Assembly: GCA_052400685.1 (NCBI GenBank)
Contig: JBQTGJ010000002.1
Direction: 5' to 3' (one strand)
Length of the DNA: 64,000 nt
Source: CAZHHH01 sp052400685
GTDB taxonomy: Bacteria; Bacteroidota; Bacteroidia; Bacteroidales; Marinilabiliaceae
The notes under the pieces were generated by a model. The model saw nothing but the letters and a program-made list of their open reading frames with translations, had not been told where the DNA came from and did no database searches. A program made the translations under genes and the position numbers. Within the stretch, counting starts at the first letter, position 1. Each line of letters begins with the position of its first letter. Below, in pieces: positions 56,310 through 64,000 of this stretch.

Positions 56310-56480
56310 CCCCCCTCCCGCCATTATCATTTATAACCTATAAGAGTTATCGCATTTATATTGTTTTTGCCGGTAATTTCCGGAAAAACAGACCCTGAAT
56401 TTACTAATTCGCTGCTATTTATCCAATAAGTTAAACAAAAACAGCTTTCATGTTTAGATGGTAGCCATGGCGCATGGAGA
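56310..56480. repeat. Left end of attC-associated repeat element
   Basis: Matches the left ends at 46510 and 49561 (CGCCATTATCATTTATAACC in variant form, TTTCCGGAAAAACAGACCC, TTACTAATTCGCTG). It adjoins the DUF3592 cassette core TAGGTACAC on the left and leads into the second 21-nt array. Confidence 0.8.
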
Positions 56481-56542
56481 GAAAATCTTCAAAAATAAAC
56501 CTTCTCCGCTTGGGAAAAAGCCCTTAGGGGGAGAGCCTCGCT

Positions 56543-56867
56543 CCCCTTGTGCAGAGTCATCCGGCACTTGTGCAGAATCATCCGGCACTTGTGCAGAATC
56601 ATCCGGCACTCGTGCAGAGTCATGCGGCACTCGTGCAGAATCATGCGGCACTTGTGCAGAATCATCCGGCACTTGTGCAGAGTCATGCGGCACTCGTGCA
56701 GAATCATGCGGCACTTGTGCAGAATCATGCGGCACTTGTGCAGAATCATCCGGCACTTGTGCAGAGTCATGCGGCACTTGTGCAGAGCCATCCGGCACTC
56801 GTGCAGAGCCTCGCGGCACTTGTGCAGAATCATACGGCCCCCGGGCAGAACCATGCTCCCCGGGGGC
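56543..56867. repeat. 21-nt palindromic minisatellite, array 2 (~16 units)
   Basis: Units at exactly 21-nt steps from 56543 to 56858. Most carry GCACTTGTGC or GCACTCGTGC with spacers such as AGAATCATCCG and AGAGTCATGCG. The last ones change to GCCCCCGGGC (56837) and CCCCGGGGGC (56858), again palindromic. All frames are open for the same trivial reason as in array 1. No protein is called. Confidence 0.9.
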
Positions 56868-56893
56868 CGAAAAAAAAATAGCCATAATGATTT

Positions 56894-57211
56894 TTACTTT
56901 CTAATTTTTCGGATTTTCTTAACAATCTCGCTCTCTTTTCCATACAGACCGGAAAGGAGATCGGCTATATTGGAAGCTTCCCTGTAGGCCTCATCCAGCA
57001 AATCATTGGCATGGGTTGTAGCCTCCATGGCTTTGGCAGCTGCCGATTGCTGTGCAATTTCGGCTTTAGTAACGTTTTCTTCTTTTGTTTTCAATAATTC
57101 GACTTTGGTCGCAGGATCGAATCCTTTTTCAGTCATGGTTACTTGTTCTTCCTCCATGAGTGTAATCATTTGCGAAACGAAATCACGTTTCACTGCTTCA
57201 TTTAATCCCAT
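56894..57211 (-). CDS. Small helical, coiled-coil-like protein
   Basis: 105 residues, almost wholly helical and rich in Ala, Glu and Lys (EIAQQSAAAKAMEATTHAND), with no membrane segment. No family recognised. Codon use looks ordinary, and the frame has a normal start followed by a full reading to the stop. It ends ~27 bp from the second 21-nt array, so a link to that array is possible but speculative. Confidence 0.6.
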   Translation of the reverse strand: MGLNEAVKRDFVSQMITLMEEEQVTMTEKGFDPATKVELLKTKEENVTKAEIAQQSAAAKAMEATTHANDLLDEAYREASNIADLLSGLYGKESEIVKKIRKIRK

Positions 57212-57629
57212 AACATTTAATTTTAAGTTAATAATATGATTGTAATTTTTGAATCCGGAACGGTCAAAAGCTTACAATCGATTGTAAAAAAAGATGTTAT
57301 TTTTATATGGCTATTTTAATTTTTCCGGACTGTTATAAAATTTACCTGTTTCTTCAGGATTCTATTTTTTTATTTCAAAATGACTTTCTGCTCACAACTT
57401 GAAGCAGTCGAATAGTTGTTGATTGCGGGAAACTTTCCTTATTGATTCTTTATATTAATGACACTCCTTTTATGACAGCTAATTGGTCTATAACGTTATT
57501 TTTATTTACAGTTAAAAAGAATTTTTGTATTTATAATGACTTCCGGTTCCGGGAAACAAACATTGAATTTACTAATTTTCTAATATTTACCAAATAAATT
57601 AAACAAAAGCTACGAATAGTTAAAAGAGG
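57212..57629. other. Intergenic with degenerate element left end
   Basis: No gene. The part 57485-57620 resembles a decayed element left end (ATAACGTTATTTTTATTTAC, GACTTCCGGTTCCGG, TTACTAATTTTCTAATATTT), most like the degenerate copy at 11135-11265. Confidence 0.55.
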
Positions 57630-58325
57630 ATTGTTTTTAAAGGCCTGCCTCGGTGCTGTGCGGTATCTTGAAAAGAATATTTACGGGAGTCTGCTCATAT
57701 TTTGCGGATGGCGTAAGTTTTGAATCTGAGGCTTTTTGGCTCAAACCATCTGCGCTGGCATGGAATACAGAATTAGTTTTGGAGGTGGCACAGATTAAAA
57801 AATCGGCGCCAACCAGAAGAATAAAAAATGCCTGAGGACGTACTCTGTCCATTGTGGGGTAAAACATCGCTAATCCTGTTTTTTGGCTGAGGCCCTTACA
57901 GGGCGAAAAAACAACGGGCGATCATAACACAGGGCGATGCCCTGTGCTTATGCTACAAGACTTTCAGCCTTGATATGTGCGTGCACGAAAAAACCGAATT
58001 TTGCGGTGTGTGGGCTTTTAAAATGGATAATTACGAGTGACAGCTCATATTTTGCGGATGGCGTAAGTTTTGAATCTGAGGCTTTTTGGCTCAAACCATC
58101 TGCGCTGGTACGGAATACAGACTTAGTTTTGGAGGTGGCACAGATTACAAATCGCCGCCAACCAGAAGAATAAAAAATGCCTTAGGACGTATTCTGTCCA
58201 TTGCGGGGTAAAACATCGCTAATCCTGTTTTTGGGCTGAGGCCCTTACAGGACGAAAAAAACAACGGGTGATCATAACACAGGGCGATGCCCTGTGCTTA
58301 TGCTACAAGACTTTCAGCCTTGATA
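57630..58325. repeat. Dispersed repeat F, tandem pair
   Basis: Two ~330-bp copies (about 57640-57965 and 57965-58325) in direct repeat, each with ATTTTGCGGATGGCGTAAGT, GAGGCTTTTTGGCTCAAACC, GGGGTAAAACATCGCTAATC and AAGACTTTCAGCCTTGATAT. Related single copies are at 10005-10255 and 11275-11370. No gene is supported; short frames are repeated in step with the DNA. Confidence 0.8.
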
Positions 58326-58334
58326 TGATGATGC

Positions 58335-58480
58335 CTTACAAGGAGGGAGAAGACGAAGTCAGTTTACTTTTCGTAAATGACTGTTTTTATGGCAAGCGTA
58401 ACGCAGAAGTTGACTTTAAAGACAGACTCTATTCAGAGTCTGTCCATAAATTAAGTGTTTGAGCTATAAAGTTCAAATAC
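58335..58480. repeat. Repeat E, single inverted copy
   Basis: The reverse complement of the 16228-16488 unit, including GTTTACTTTTCGTAAATGAC and a terminal GTCCATAAATTAAGTGTTTG. It lies between repeat F and the permease fragment. Confidence 0.75.
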
Positions 58481-58481
58481 A

Positions 58482-58690
58482 AGATTGGCTCATTTCCTGA
58501 ACCGCGCAAATGTCAGCAACCACAAATTCCGCGAAATCTTTGCCGCCTTTGGCGTTATTACATCTGTAACAGCAATATCCGGATATTTTCAGACCGACAT
58601 GATAACCTGTCAGACACTAAAAACATCGTTACTCTTTGTGCCGATAATGCCGGCAGGTACCGTTTCCGGGAAAACGCTCGCCACGGGAAG
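58482..58690 (+). pseudogene. Fragment of a TauE/SafE-type permease gene
   Basis: Encodes FLNRANVSNHKFREIFAAFG, then ITSVTAIS and QTLKTSLLFVPI, about 80 percent alike to residues ~150-215 of the permease gene at 11716-12435. It lacks both ends and stops next to the amylase stop codon. A diverged paralogue relic. Confidence 0.85.
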
Positions 58691-58698
58691 CCCAAAAA

Positions 58699-61470
58699 CT
58701 ACTGAATTTTTACAAAACGGCCGTACCTGTCCTCTCCATTTTCCAGCTTCAGTTTTATGAGATACAGCCCGTCGGCAAGGCCTGCCACATTCAATTGCGG
58801 CTCCCAAATGTCCTGAGAAAATACGGCCACTCCATTGATGGTATAAATAGTGCAATTTTTAACTGGCACAGATGAGTTAACCGTCAATATTTGCGACACC
58901 GGATTGGGGAATAGCTCCAAATTAACCTGTTCGCTTTGAGGCGCATCAATAAGCGTGGGTAGGGTACCGAATCCGACCATCTTACTGGTAGAATAAAGCC
59001 GGTAGCCACCAGGTTCAACAGTCACTGTTGTTGCAGCACCTGAAACATTGATGCTATCGCCTGAAAAATACTCATACCACCAGCCCGACTGCGAAAACGA
59101 TGGCGTCACGGTTTTGGGTATAAGGTCAAGATTGGCCACTACCCGAATGTCGTTATCCGGACTGTTTAACCGGATAGATTTGACAGAACCGGTTACATCG
59201 AGCACAAAACCGGAAGTAGAGAAGGCCGCTTCTTCGTTTCGCAACCGGTTCATGCGTTGGTACACATCCAACAAATGCACCCGGTCGGGATCCTGCAAAT
59301 AGGTCCATCTGGTGGGTTTCCGTGCCAGGCGCCCCCCTTCATCAATGCTAACGTCGTATCCCAGTTCCCCAAATTGCCAAATCATTTTAGGACCAGGCAC
59401 CGACAATAACAAAACGGCAGCTGCCTCGTCGCGCTGCAAAGCCGTTGACAAATCAGTGACATCATAGTCGCCGTACGAATCGCCATAGCTAAGGGCTTTG
59501 TAGGTCACCCTTTCTTCGTCGTGACTCTCCATATAACCAACCAACGAGGGTTCTGACCAGCCTCTGTTGAGATATGAAGCCCATGAGAAATCGGAGTTTG
59601 AATTATACCCCATGATGCCTTCGCTAAAATTATAATTATGATTACCCCACAACAAAATACCATAATTGGCCAGTTCTTTTTCTTCGGTGTTGTCGGCCAG
59701 ATGTTCAAACACAACAATCGCATCGCTATCGCGCTTACGAACCTCATCCACCATCCTCTTTAAAATGGCGATACGGGAAGCATCGTATTCGCTGGCCCAC
59801 GATGTTGTGCCATAAATGGTATTGGTGAAGCCTTTCGTAAAATCAAAACGGAAACCATCAACTTTATATTCCGACATCCAAAAAGACAATATGCTATCGA
59901 CCAACGCCTGTGTGTATTCACTTTCGTGATTAAAATCGTACCCCCATTGAGCGTCGGGGTTTTGCATGTTGTGATTAACATTATACCAGGGGTTGTTTGC
60001 TGCAGGTTTATCGCCATCCCAATACATCTGAACCAGTGGCGATTGTCCATAGGAATGATTTAATACCACATCCATAATAACCGCTATTCCGCGTTGATGA
60101 CAGGCATCAATAAAAGCCTTATAATCATCGGGCGTACCATAAGCTTTATCGGTGGCAAAATAGAACGATGGGTTATAGCCCCAGCTGTCGTTACCTTCAA
60201 ATTCATTAAATGGCATTAATTCCACGGCATCAACACCAAGGCTTTGGATGTAATCCAACTTCTCAGTCACGGCGGCTATCGTCCCCTCATCGGTAAAATC
60301 TCTTATTAACAACTCATAAACAGTCATATTGTGAGTCGGCGGTGCCGTAAAGTCAGTCACCTGCCATTGATACGACGGGCTGTCGGGTTCGAAAACCGAC
60401 ACAATCCCTTCAGTCAGACCGGTTGGATAATCTATTAAGTCGGGGAATACATCTTCTGAAATATACTGGTCGTTCCAGGGATCGAGAATCAAATTTGCGT
60501 AGGGGTCTGCCAGCCGTAATTCGCCATCAATAAAAAACTGATAGGCGTACTGTTGTCCGGGAGTCAAGCCATCCAACGTAAGCCAAAAAAACTCGCCATC
60601 CTTCAACATCTGATACTCCGGTAGCGGCTCCCAGTTGTTAAAATCGCCCAACAAATAGACATACTCTTTGTCGGGAGCCTGAAGAACCACGGCGACCTGT
60701 GTCTCCGACAAATAATTGACGCCGTTACGCCACGGTTCCAACATTGTCTGCTCAACCGTTGGCTGGCGAATAAAAAAACGAACCTCATCATATACAGAGC
60801 CATTACTATTGTATGCCTCCAGTTTGAGCAGATGCGAACCCGAAGCCGGCGCTGTAAATGTATGTGATAATTCAGTTCCGGTGACCTGACTCAGTATCGC
60901 GTCATCGAGATATAAACGCAGACCATCAGCGTCGATAGCAGATCCTGATACTACGACCGACTCCCCCGGCTGAAATAAACCACCGTCGGTGGGTTGTTGA
61001 AATCCAACTGAAAGCGACAAATCGTACACCGACACAAAAATATCCTTTCCGCCGGTCTCTTTGCCTTCCAGATAAACGCCTCCAACGGTTGTTCCACTGC
61101 GAAAAACCAAGGCTATCTTCAAAATTTTCTCACCATCGGGCACACCATAATAACTGCGAATGCCGTCGGGAAAAGAGAGTTGATACTGATCGGTACTGAT
61201 TCTGGTCAGTTTGGCCCGGGGTATATTGACACCCCAATCGGCCACCACATACTTCCAGTCGGAATCACTGGTACTGGCGTCTGTTATTACCCCTGTATGT
61301 GCATATACATCGCCTGAATATCCCTCCAATCCACCTGTCCCTTCATCGGCATTAAAAGTGATGGTGACAGGTACCCCCTCCACCACCATGGATGGATCTG
61401 TGGTGACGACCTGACTCCGTACGTTCATCGTCAAAAACAGAAAACAAATAATCAGATAAAAATATTTCAT
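58699..61470 (-). CDS. GH13 alpha-amylase-type enzyme with T9SS sorting domain
   Basis: 923 residues. Signal peptide; two N-terminal beta-sandwich domains (GTGGLEGYSGDVYAHTG; Ig-like stretch to ~240); a CBM48-like module (YLLGDFNNWEPLPEYQML); GH13 barrel with AVIMDVVLNHSYG (region I), VDGFRFDFTKGF (II, nucleophile Asp), VVFEHLAD (III, acid Glu) and YMESHDEERV (IV). The C-terminal ~75 residues (LELFPNPVSQILTV) are a type A sorting signal. It is a secreted or surface enzyme for starch-like alpha-glucans, with Glu and both Asp in place. Confidence 0.92.
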   Translation of the reverse strand: MKYFYLIICFLFLTMNVRSQVVTTDPSMVVEGVPVTITFNADEGTGGLEGYSGDVYAHTGVITDASTSDSDWKYVVADWGVNIPRAKLTRISTDQYQLSFPDGIRSYYGVPDGEKILKIALVFRSGTTVGGVYLEGKETGGKDIFVSVYDLSLSVGFQQPTDGGLFQPGESVVVSGSAIDADGLRLYLDDAILSQVTGTELSHTFTAPASGSHLLKLEAYNSNGSVYDEVRFFIRQPTVEQTMLEPWRNGVNYLSETQVAVVLQAPDKEYVYLLGDFNNWEPLPEYQMLKDGEFFWLTLDGLTPGQQYAYQFFIDGELRLADPYANLILDPWNDQYISEDVFPDLIDYPTGLTEGIVSVFEPDSPSYQWQVTDFTAPPTHNMTVYELLIRDFTDEGTIAAVTEKLDYIQSLGVDAVELMPFNEFEGNDSWGYNPSFYFATDKAYGTPDDYKAFIDACHQRGIAVIMDVVLNHSYGQSPLVQMYWDGDKPAANNPWYNVNHNMQNPDAQWGYDFNHESEYTQALVDSILSFWMSEYKVDGFRFDFTKGFTNTIYGTTSWASEYDASRIAILKRMVDEVRKRDSDAIVVFEHLADNTEEKELANYGILLWGNHNYNFSEGIMGYNSNSDFSWASYLNRGWSEPSLVGYMESHDEERVTYKALSYGDSYGDYDVTDLSTALQRDEAAAVLLLSVPGPKMIWQFGELGYDVSIDEGGRLARKPTRWTYLQDPDRVHLLDVYQRMNRLRNEEAAFSTSGFVLDVTGSVKSIRLNSPDNDIRVVANLDLIPKTVTPSFSQSGWWYEYFSGDSINVSGAATTVTVEPGGYRLYSTSKMVGFGTLPTLIDAPQSEQVNLELFPNPVSQILTVNSSVPVKNCTIYTINGVAVFSQDIWEPQLNVAGLADGLYLIKLKLENGEDRYGRFVKIQ

Positions 61471-61474
61471 GTGT

Positions 61475-61580
61475 TTGTAATTTTGTCTTTTATGATCATA
61501 TAGAACTGTCCAACAGAATTATTTTCCGTTGTGAGAATCAAAGATCAGCGAAGCTAAATCTTACTCATGGCTCGTTTCAT
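61475..61580. repeat. Repeat D, single diverged copy
   Basis: Contains ATCATATAGAACTGTCC, GTGAGAATCAAAGATCAGCG and CATGGCTCGTTTCATAT, closest to the second unit at ~13615-13725. It lies in the leader of the 923-residue amylase gene. Confidence 0.7.
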
Positions 61581-61591
61581 ATAGCTACGAC

Positions 61592-63604
61592 TTAATCAGT
61601 TTTAATTCCACTAAAAAGAGATCGGGCCATATTATCTTTCAATTCAAGGGATAAAACCCAAATTGAGAAACTGAGTGGCGGCTGAGAAAATAAAGCTCTT
61701 CCATCGGTTCCAACATTCAAAATTTCACCAGTTTTAAGATTGGTAAGCTTCTTACCGCTCCAATCGTCAAAACCTTGAGGAGAAACGTCAATGCTGATCA
61801 TTTTCTCATCCGTTGGATGATTATTTAAAACAATGATGGCACCACTGGTATATTTATTCCCCGAACGGCGAACAATATACATGTGTTTCGTATTAACCAA
61901 AGGTTGAGGATCTCCAATCTCAGTGAGAACTTCCAGCTTTCCACCCAAAAAAATTCTTCGTGCGTAAATCAAAAATTTAATCGTTTCATAAAGCGACGAA
62001 TCGGCTTTGGTCTGATAGGCCTCATTTTGATAATCCAACTGATTAACAGAATATAAATGAGGATAAAACAGACAAGGGCGACCTTCATGCGTCAAAATAT
62101 AAGCGTAAGCCAATTGGTGATTTTGAGTAATCCATTTATCATGTTCCTTTCCGGTATCATGATTTTCAACAAACGTAACGACTTGCTCAGGCGACAAACC
62201 ACTGCCTGCATCATTTCTAATCAAACCCGCGTGGTTAAGCTGTCGCATGTCAAATTCGGCATTATTGCACATCGATGTTAAAATTTCTTTTAGCGGAAAA
62301 TCAAATACCGCAACTGAAGCGCCTGCATTGTTTACCGTGTCAGCCCAATTTTTAATTGCCTTTTCGTTACCCCAATATTCGGCAACAACAAATCGGGGTG
62401 TATTATTCTTACGCGGTAGATTCTTTATCCAATCAATAGCAAATGCGGGTTGATAGCCACGTACAAAATCCAGCCTAACACCATCAAACCCAATTGAATC
62501 AATCAGCCACCGCCCCCAATTCTTTAGTCTGTCCTGAACCTCGGCATTATAGGTATCAAAATCATTTCCAAACAAAATGGTATTACTCATTACGCCATCA
62601 GTAACGTAATAACCCAAACTATCATCTCCTGTGGAAGGATGAAAATGTGTATAGTTCCACGAAAAATTTGGTTCTGTCTCCGGTTTCTTTACGTAACTGA
62701 TACCGGTATTTGTCATCGCCACTATTTGATTGGTGATGTCCTTATCGCCATAAAAAACCGCCGAAGGGTAATAGCCATTTTTCTGATCGGCAATTTGCCA
62801 TGAATCGGCTACCATTTTACGGGCCTCCAAATGAATTTTCAAATCAGCTGTCTGCTCAACACATAACAAATAAACATCCTCATCATTCTTTGTATCAATA
62901 AAACCATTTATAGTATTAACAGAAAACGGAATTTCATTGGGCGTATAAAGGTCATCATTGGGCTCCACTTCCCAATAAGCTTTATTATTACCTGCCTCGG
63001 CATGGTTGATATACATACGATACCCCAGCTCAGAACGCGCCTCTGAATGATTAACCCCATAACCTTTAATCCTGATTTTATATGTCCCGGGTATAGCATT
63101 GGGAATAACCCAGTCAACGGCATTCGTTTCAAAAGGGATCAATTCATCGTGAAGTGCCGCACGATACACGTAGTCTCTAACAGCAGGATTCGCTTCCTGA
63201 CTTTCCCGATCGGCATAAATATGATTCAACACCACATCAACATATACCTCTATTTGTGGTTGCATAGACGACAACATGTTCAATAGTTCACTTTTGCTAC
63301 CAAATCGAGTCTCAACACATCCTTTCTGAAAATAATTACCCAAATCATAATGATCGTAAACCCCGTATCCATTATCAATAATGCCCCAATTACCTTTGGA
63401 TGGCGGAGGCACCCATAACCCAGTAATTCCCAATAATTTCCACTCATCGGCCTTGGATGCCAAATTGCTCCACCAAACACCATTTCTATTTTGACTATCG
63501 ACAGGAATATCCCAATAAAAAGCCTGCATCATTACATCATTTTGAGCATGTAATGGCATGCAAAAGATATTGAACACCGTAATAAAAAATAGAACTATCT
63601 TCAT
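61592..63604 (-). CDS. GH13 alpha-amylase
   Basis: 670 residues with a signal peptide (to ~20). Barrel motifs: VYVDVVLNHIYAD (I), FDGVRLDFVRGYQ (II), FVVAEYWG (III) and TFVENHDTGKE (IV), all catalytic acids present. A ~150-residue insert between strands (residues ~150-310) with WEVEPNDDLYTPNEIPF resembles a bacterial pre-peptidase-like beta domain and is unusual. It has no sorting tail. Together with its neighbours it forms a starch locus. Confidence 0.88.
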   Translation of the reverse strand: MKIVLFFITVFNIFCMPLHAQNDVMMQAFYWDIPVDSQNRNGVWWSNLASKADEWKLLGITGLWVPPPSKGNWGIIDNGYGVYDHYDLGNYFQKGCVETRFGSKSELLNMLSSMQPQIEVYVDVVLNHIYADRESQEANPAVRDYVYRAALHDELIPFETNAVDWVIPNAIPGTYKIRIKGYGVNHSEARSELGYRMYINHAEAGNNKAYWEVEPNDDLYTPNEIPFSVNTINGFIDTKNDEDVYLLCVEQTADLKIHLEARKMVADSWQIADQKNGYYPSAVFYGDKDITNQIVAMTNTGISYVKKPETEPNFSWNYTHFHPSTGDDSLGYYVTDGVMSNTILFGNDFDTYNAEVQDRLKNWGRWLIDSIGFDGVRLDFVRGYQPAFAIDWIKNLPRKNNTPRFVVAEYWGNEKAIKNWADTVNNAGASVAVFDFPLKEILTSMCNNAEFDMRQLNHAGLIRNDAGSGLSPEQVVTFVENHDTGKEHDKWITQNHQLAYAYILTHEGRPCLFYPHLYSVNQLDYQNEAYQTKADSSLYETIKFLIYARRIFLGGKLEVLTEIGDPQPLVNTKHMYIVRRSGNKYTSGAIIVLNNHPTDEKMISIDVSPQGFDDWSGKKLTNLKTGEILNVGTDGRALFSQPPLSFSIWVLSLELKDNMARSLFSGIKTD

Positions 63605-63823
63605 CTGTTTAGAGTTCTTCCTGTCAATTCAAAACTCCTGACTGTATGGACAGGTCGTGATTCGTGCTTAAAAAAACAACTTCTGCCTTATACTTGCGCT
63701 CAAAATGATCATAAACCAAAGTAAACACACATTCTTCTAACTGCGGAAATCTTTATTTTAAGCTTTATGGCTCAAACGCCAGGCTTTATGGCCATGCACT
63801 TACTTATTGGGATATTATAAAAT

Positions 63824-63854
63824 AAGGGCATCCGCAAAATAGCAGGACGCCCTT
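63824..63854. terminator. Hairpin terminator downstream of SusE/F-like gene
   Basis: Arms AAGGGCATCC and GGACGCCCTT with an 11-nt loop. On the minus strand the stem is followed by ATTTTATAAT, so it can end the transcript of the gene whose stop is at 63873; a U-run also exists on the other strand. Confidence 0.65.
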
Positions 63855-63872
63855 AAAAATACAACCGGATAA

Positions 63873-64000
63873 TTATTCTATTGTGCCTGTTCCGGCATTA
63901 AAATCGAGCGTAATAACGCTACCGGCATTCACATTAACACGTTCCTGATCATCGCCAGTGCCGCGATATTCCAACTTTCCATCAAGAATAATAAATTCTC
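63873..64000 (-). CDS. C-terminal end of a SusE/SusF-like surface glycan-binding protein (partial)
   Basis: 42 codons are visible, running off the window: EFIILDGKLEYRGTGDDQER, then VNVNAGSVITLDF and GTGTIE before the stop. This resembles the last strand pair of SusE/F-type starch-binding domains, and the two amylase genes downstream agree. The assignment is tentative because so little is seen. Confidence 0.5.
   Translation of the reverse strand, partial: EFIILDGKLEYRGTGDDQERVNVNAGSVITLDFNAGTGTIE

Noticed and set aside
56454..56987. Several overlapping frames across the second 21-nt array
   Set aside because: Same reason as for array 1; no start context or domain supports any of them.
57937..58173. 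Small plus-strand protein repeated at 57653 and 10001
   Set aside because: The frame recurs only because the underlying DNA repeat recurs; stops and lengths differ among copies, with no sign of protein-level conservation.

Overview
The window looks like chromosome of a polysaccharide-degrading member of Bacteroidota, probably a marine Bacteroidia lineage such as Marinilabiliales. The grounds are two SusC/SusD pairs, lipoproteins with a Bacteroidetes-type lipobox, type IX secretion C-terminal tails, a TPR/LuxR-type regulator and a TAnnTTTG-type promoter. The taxonomic depth is inference. No rRNA, tRNA or CRISPR was seen.

Layout. (1) 0.1-1.8 kb: a TPR-HTH regulator. (2) 1.9-9.5 kb: gene cassettes, all read on the minus strand, each bounded by a GTTRRRY-like start and a complementary RYYYAAC-like end, with attC-like palindromes between several of them. 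No integrase gene is visible, so this resembles a CALIN (cluster of attC sites lacking an integrase). Cargo: a PD-(D/E)XK-like protein, a membrane protein, a lipoprotein, a GIY-YIG-like protein and a three-gene toxin-antitoxin-chaperone (HigB-HigA-SecB-like) operon. Two ORF-less group II intron remnants sit at attC positions. (3) 9.5-11.7 kb: dispersed repeats, a 21-nt palindromic minisatellite and a glutaminyl cyclase. (4) 11.7-29.3 kb: a TauE-like permease, then an alginate utilisation locus: cupin lipoprotein, PL6 lyase, KDG kinase, SDR reductase, hexuronate MFS transporter, KdgF-like cupin, PL17 oligoalginate lyase, SusD, SusC and a FadR-type GntR regulator with two operator-like sites. 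(5) 30.3-36.0 kb: a T9SS-exported beta-helix protein, a lipoprotein with Ig-like and propeller parts, and a beta-barrel protein. (6) 36.8-37.8 kb: a solitary cassette with a frameshifted gene. (7) 39.0-46.4 kb: a second SusC/SusD pair, an MDR oxidoreductase and a small odd ORF. (8) 46.5-57.2 kb: a second cassette cluster (HigBA, lipoprotein, a 4.6-kb restriction-modification cassette, two small membrane proteins) interleaved with a repeat family carrying IS91-type transposase remnants, TTAGGG-like G-rich tracts and a second 21-nt array. (9) 57.5-58.7 kb: repeats and a copied fragment of the permease gene. (10) 58.7-64 kb: starch genes (two GH13 amylases and the end of a SusE/F-like protein).

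How it works together: PL6 and PL17 should cut alginate to unsaturated uronate; SusCD imports oligomers; the MFS carrier moves monomers inward; KdgF-like cupin, SDR and kinase lead to KDPG. No KDPG aldolase is present here. The cassette zones hold stabilisation and defence-type genes.

The most unusual material: a tripartite TA-chaperone operon with cassette-like ends; a repeat family whose ends fall exactly on attC crossover points; and 21-nt arrays whose palindromes keep pairing through compensatory base changes.
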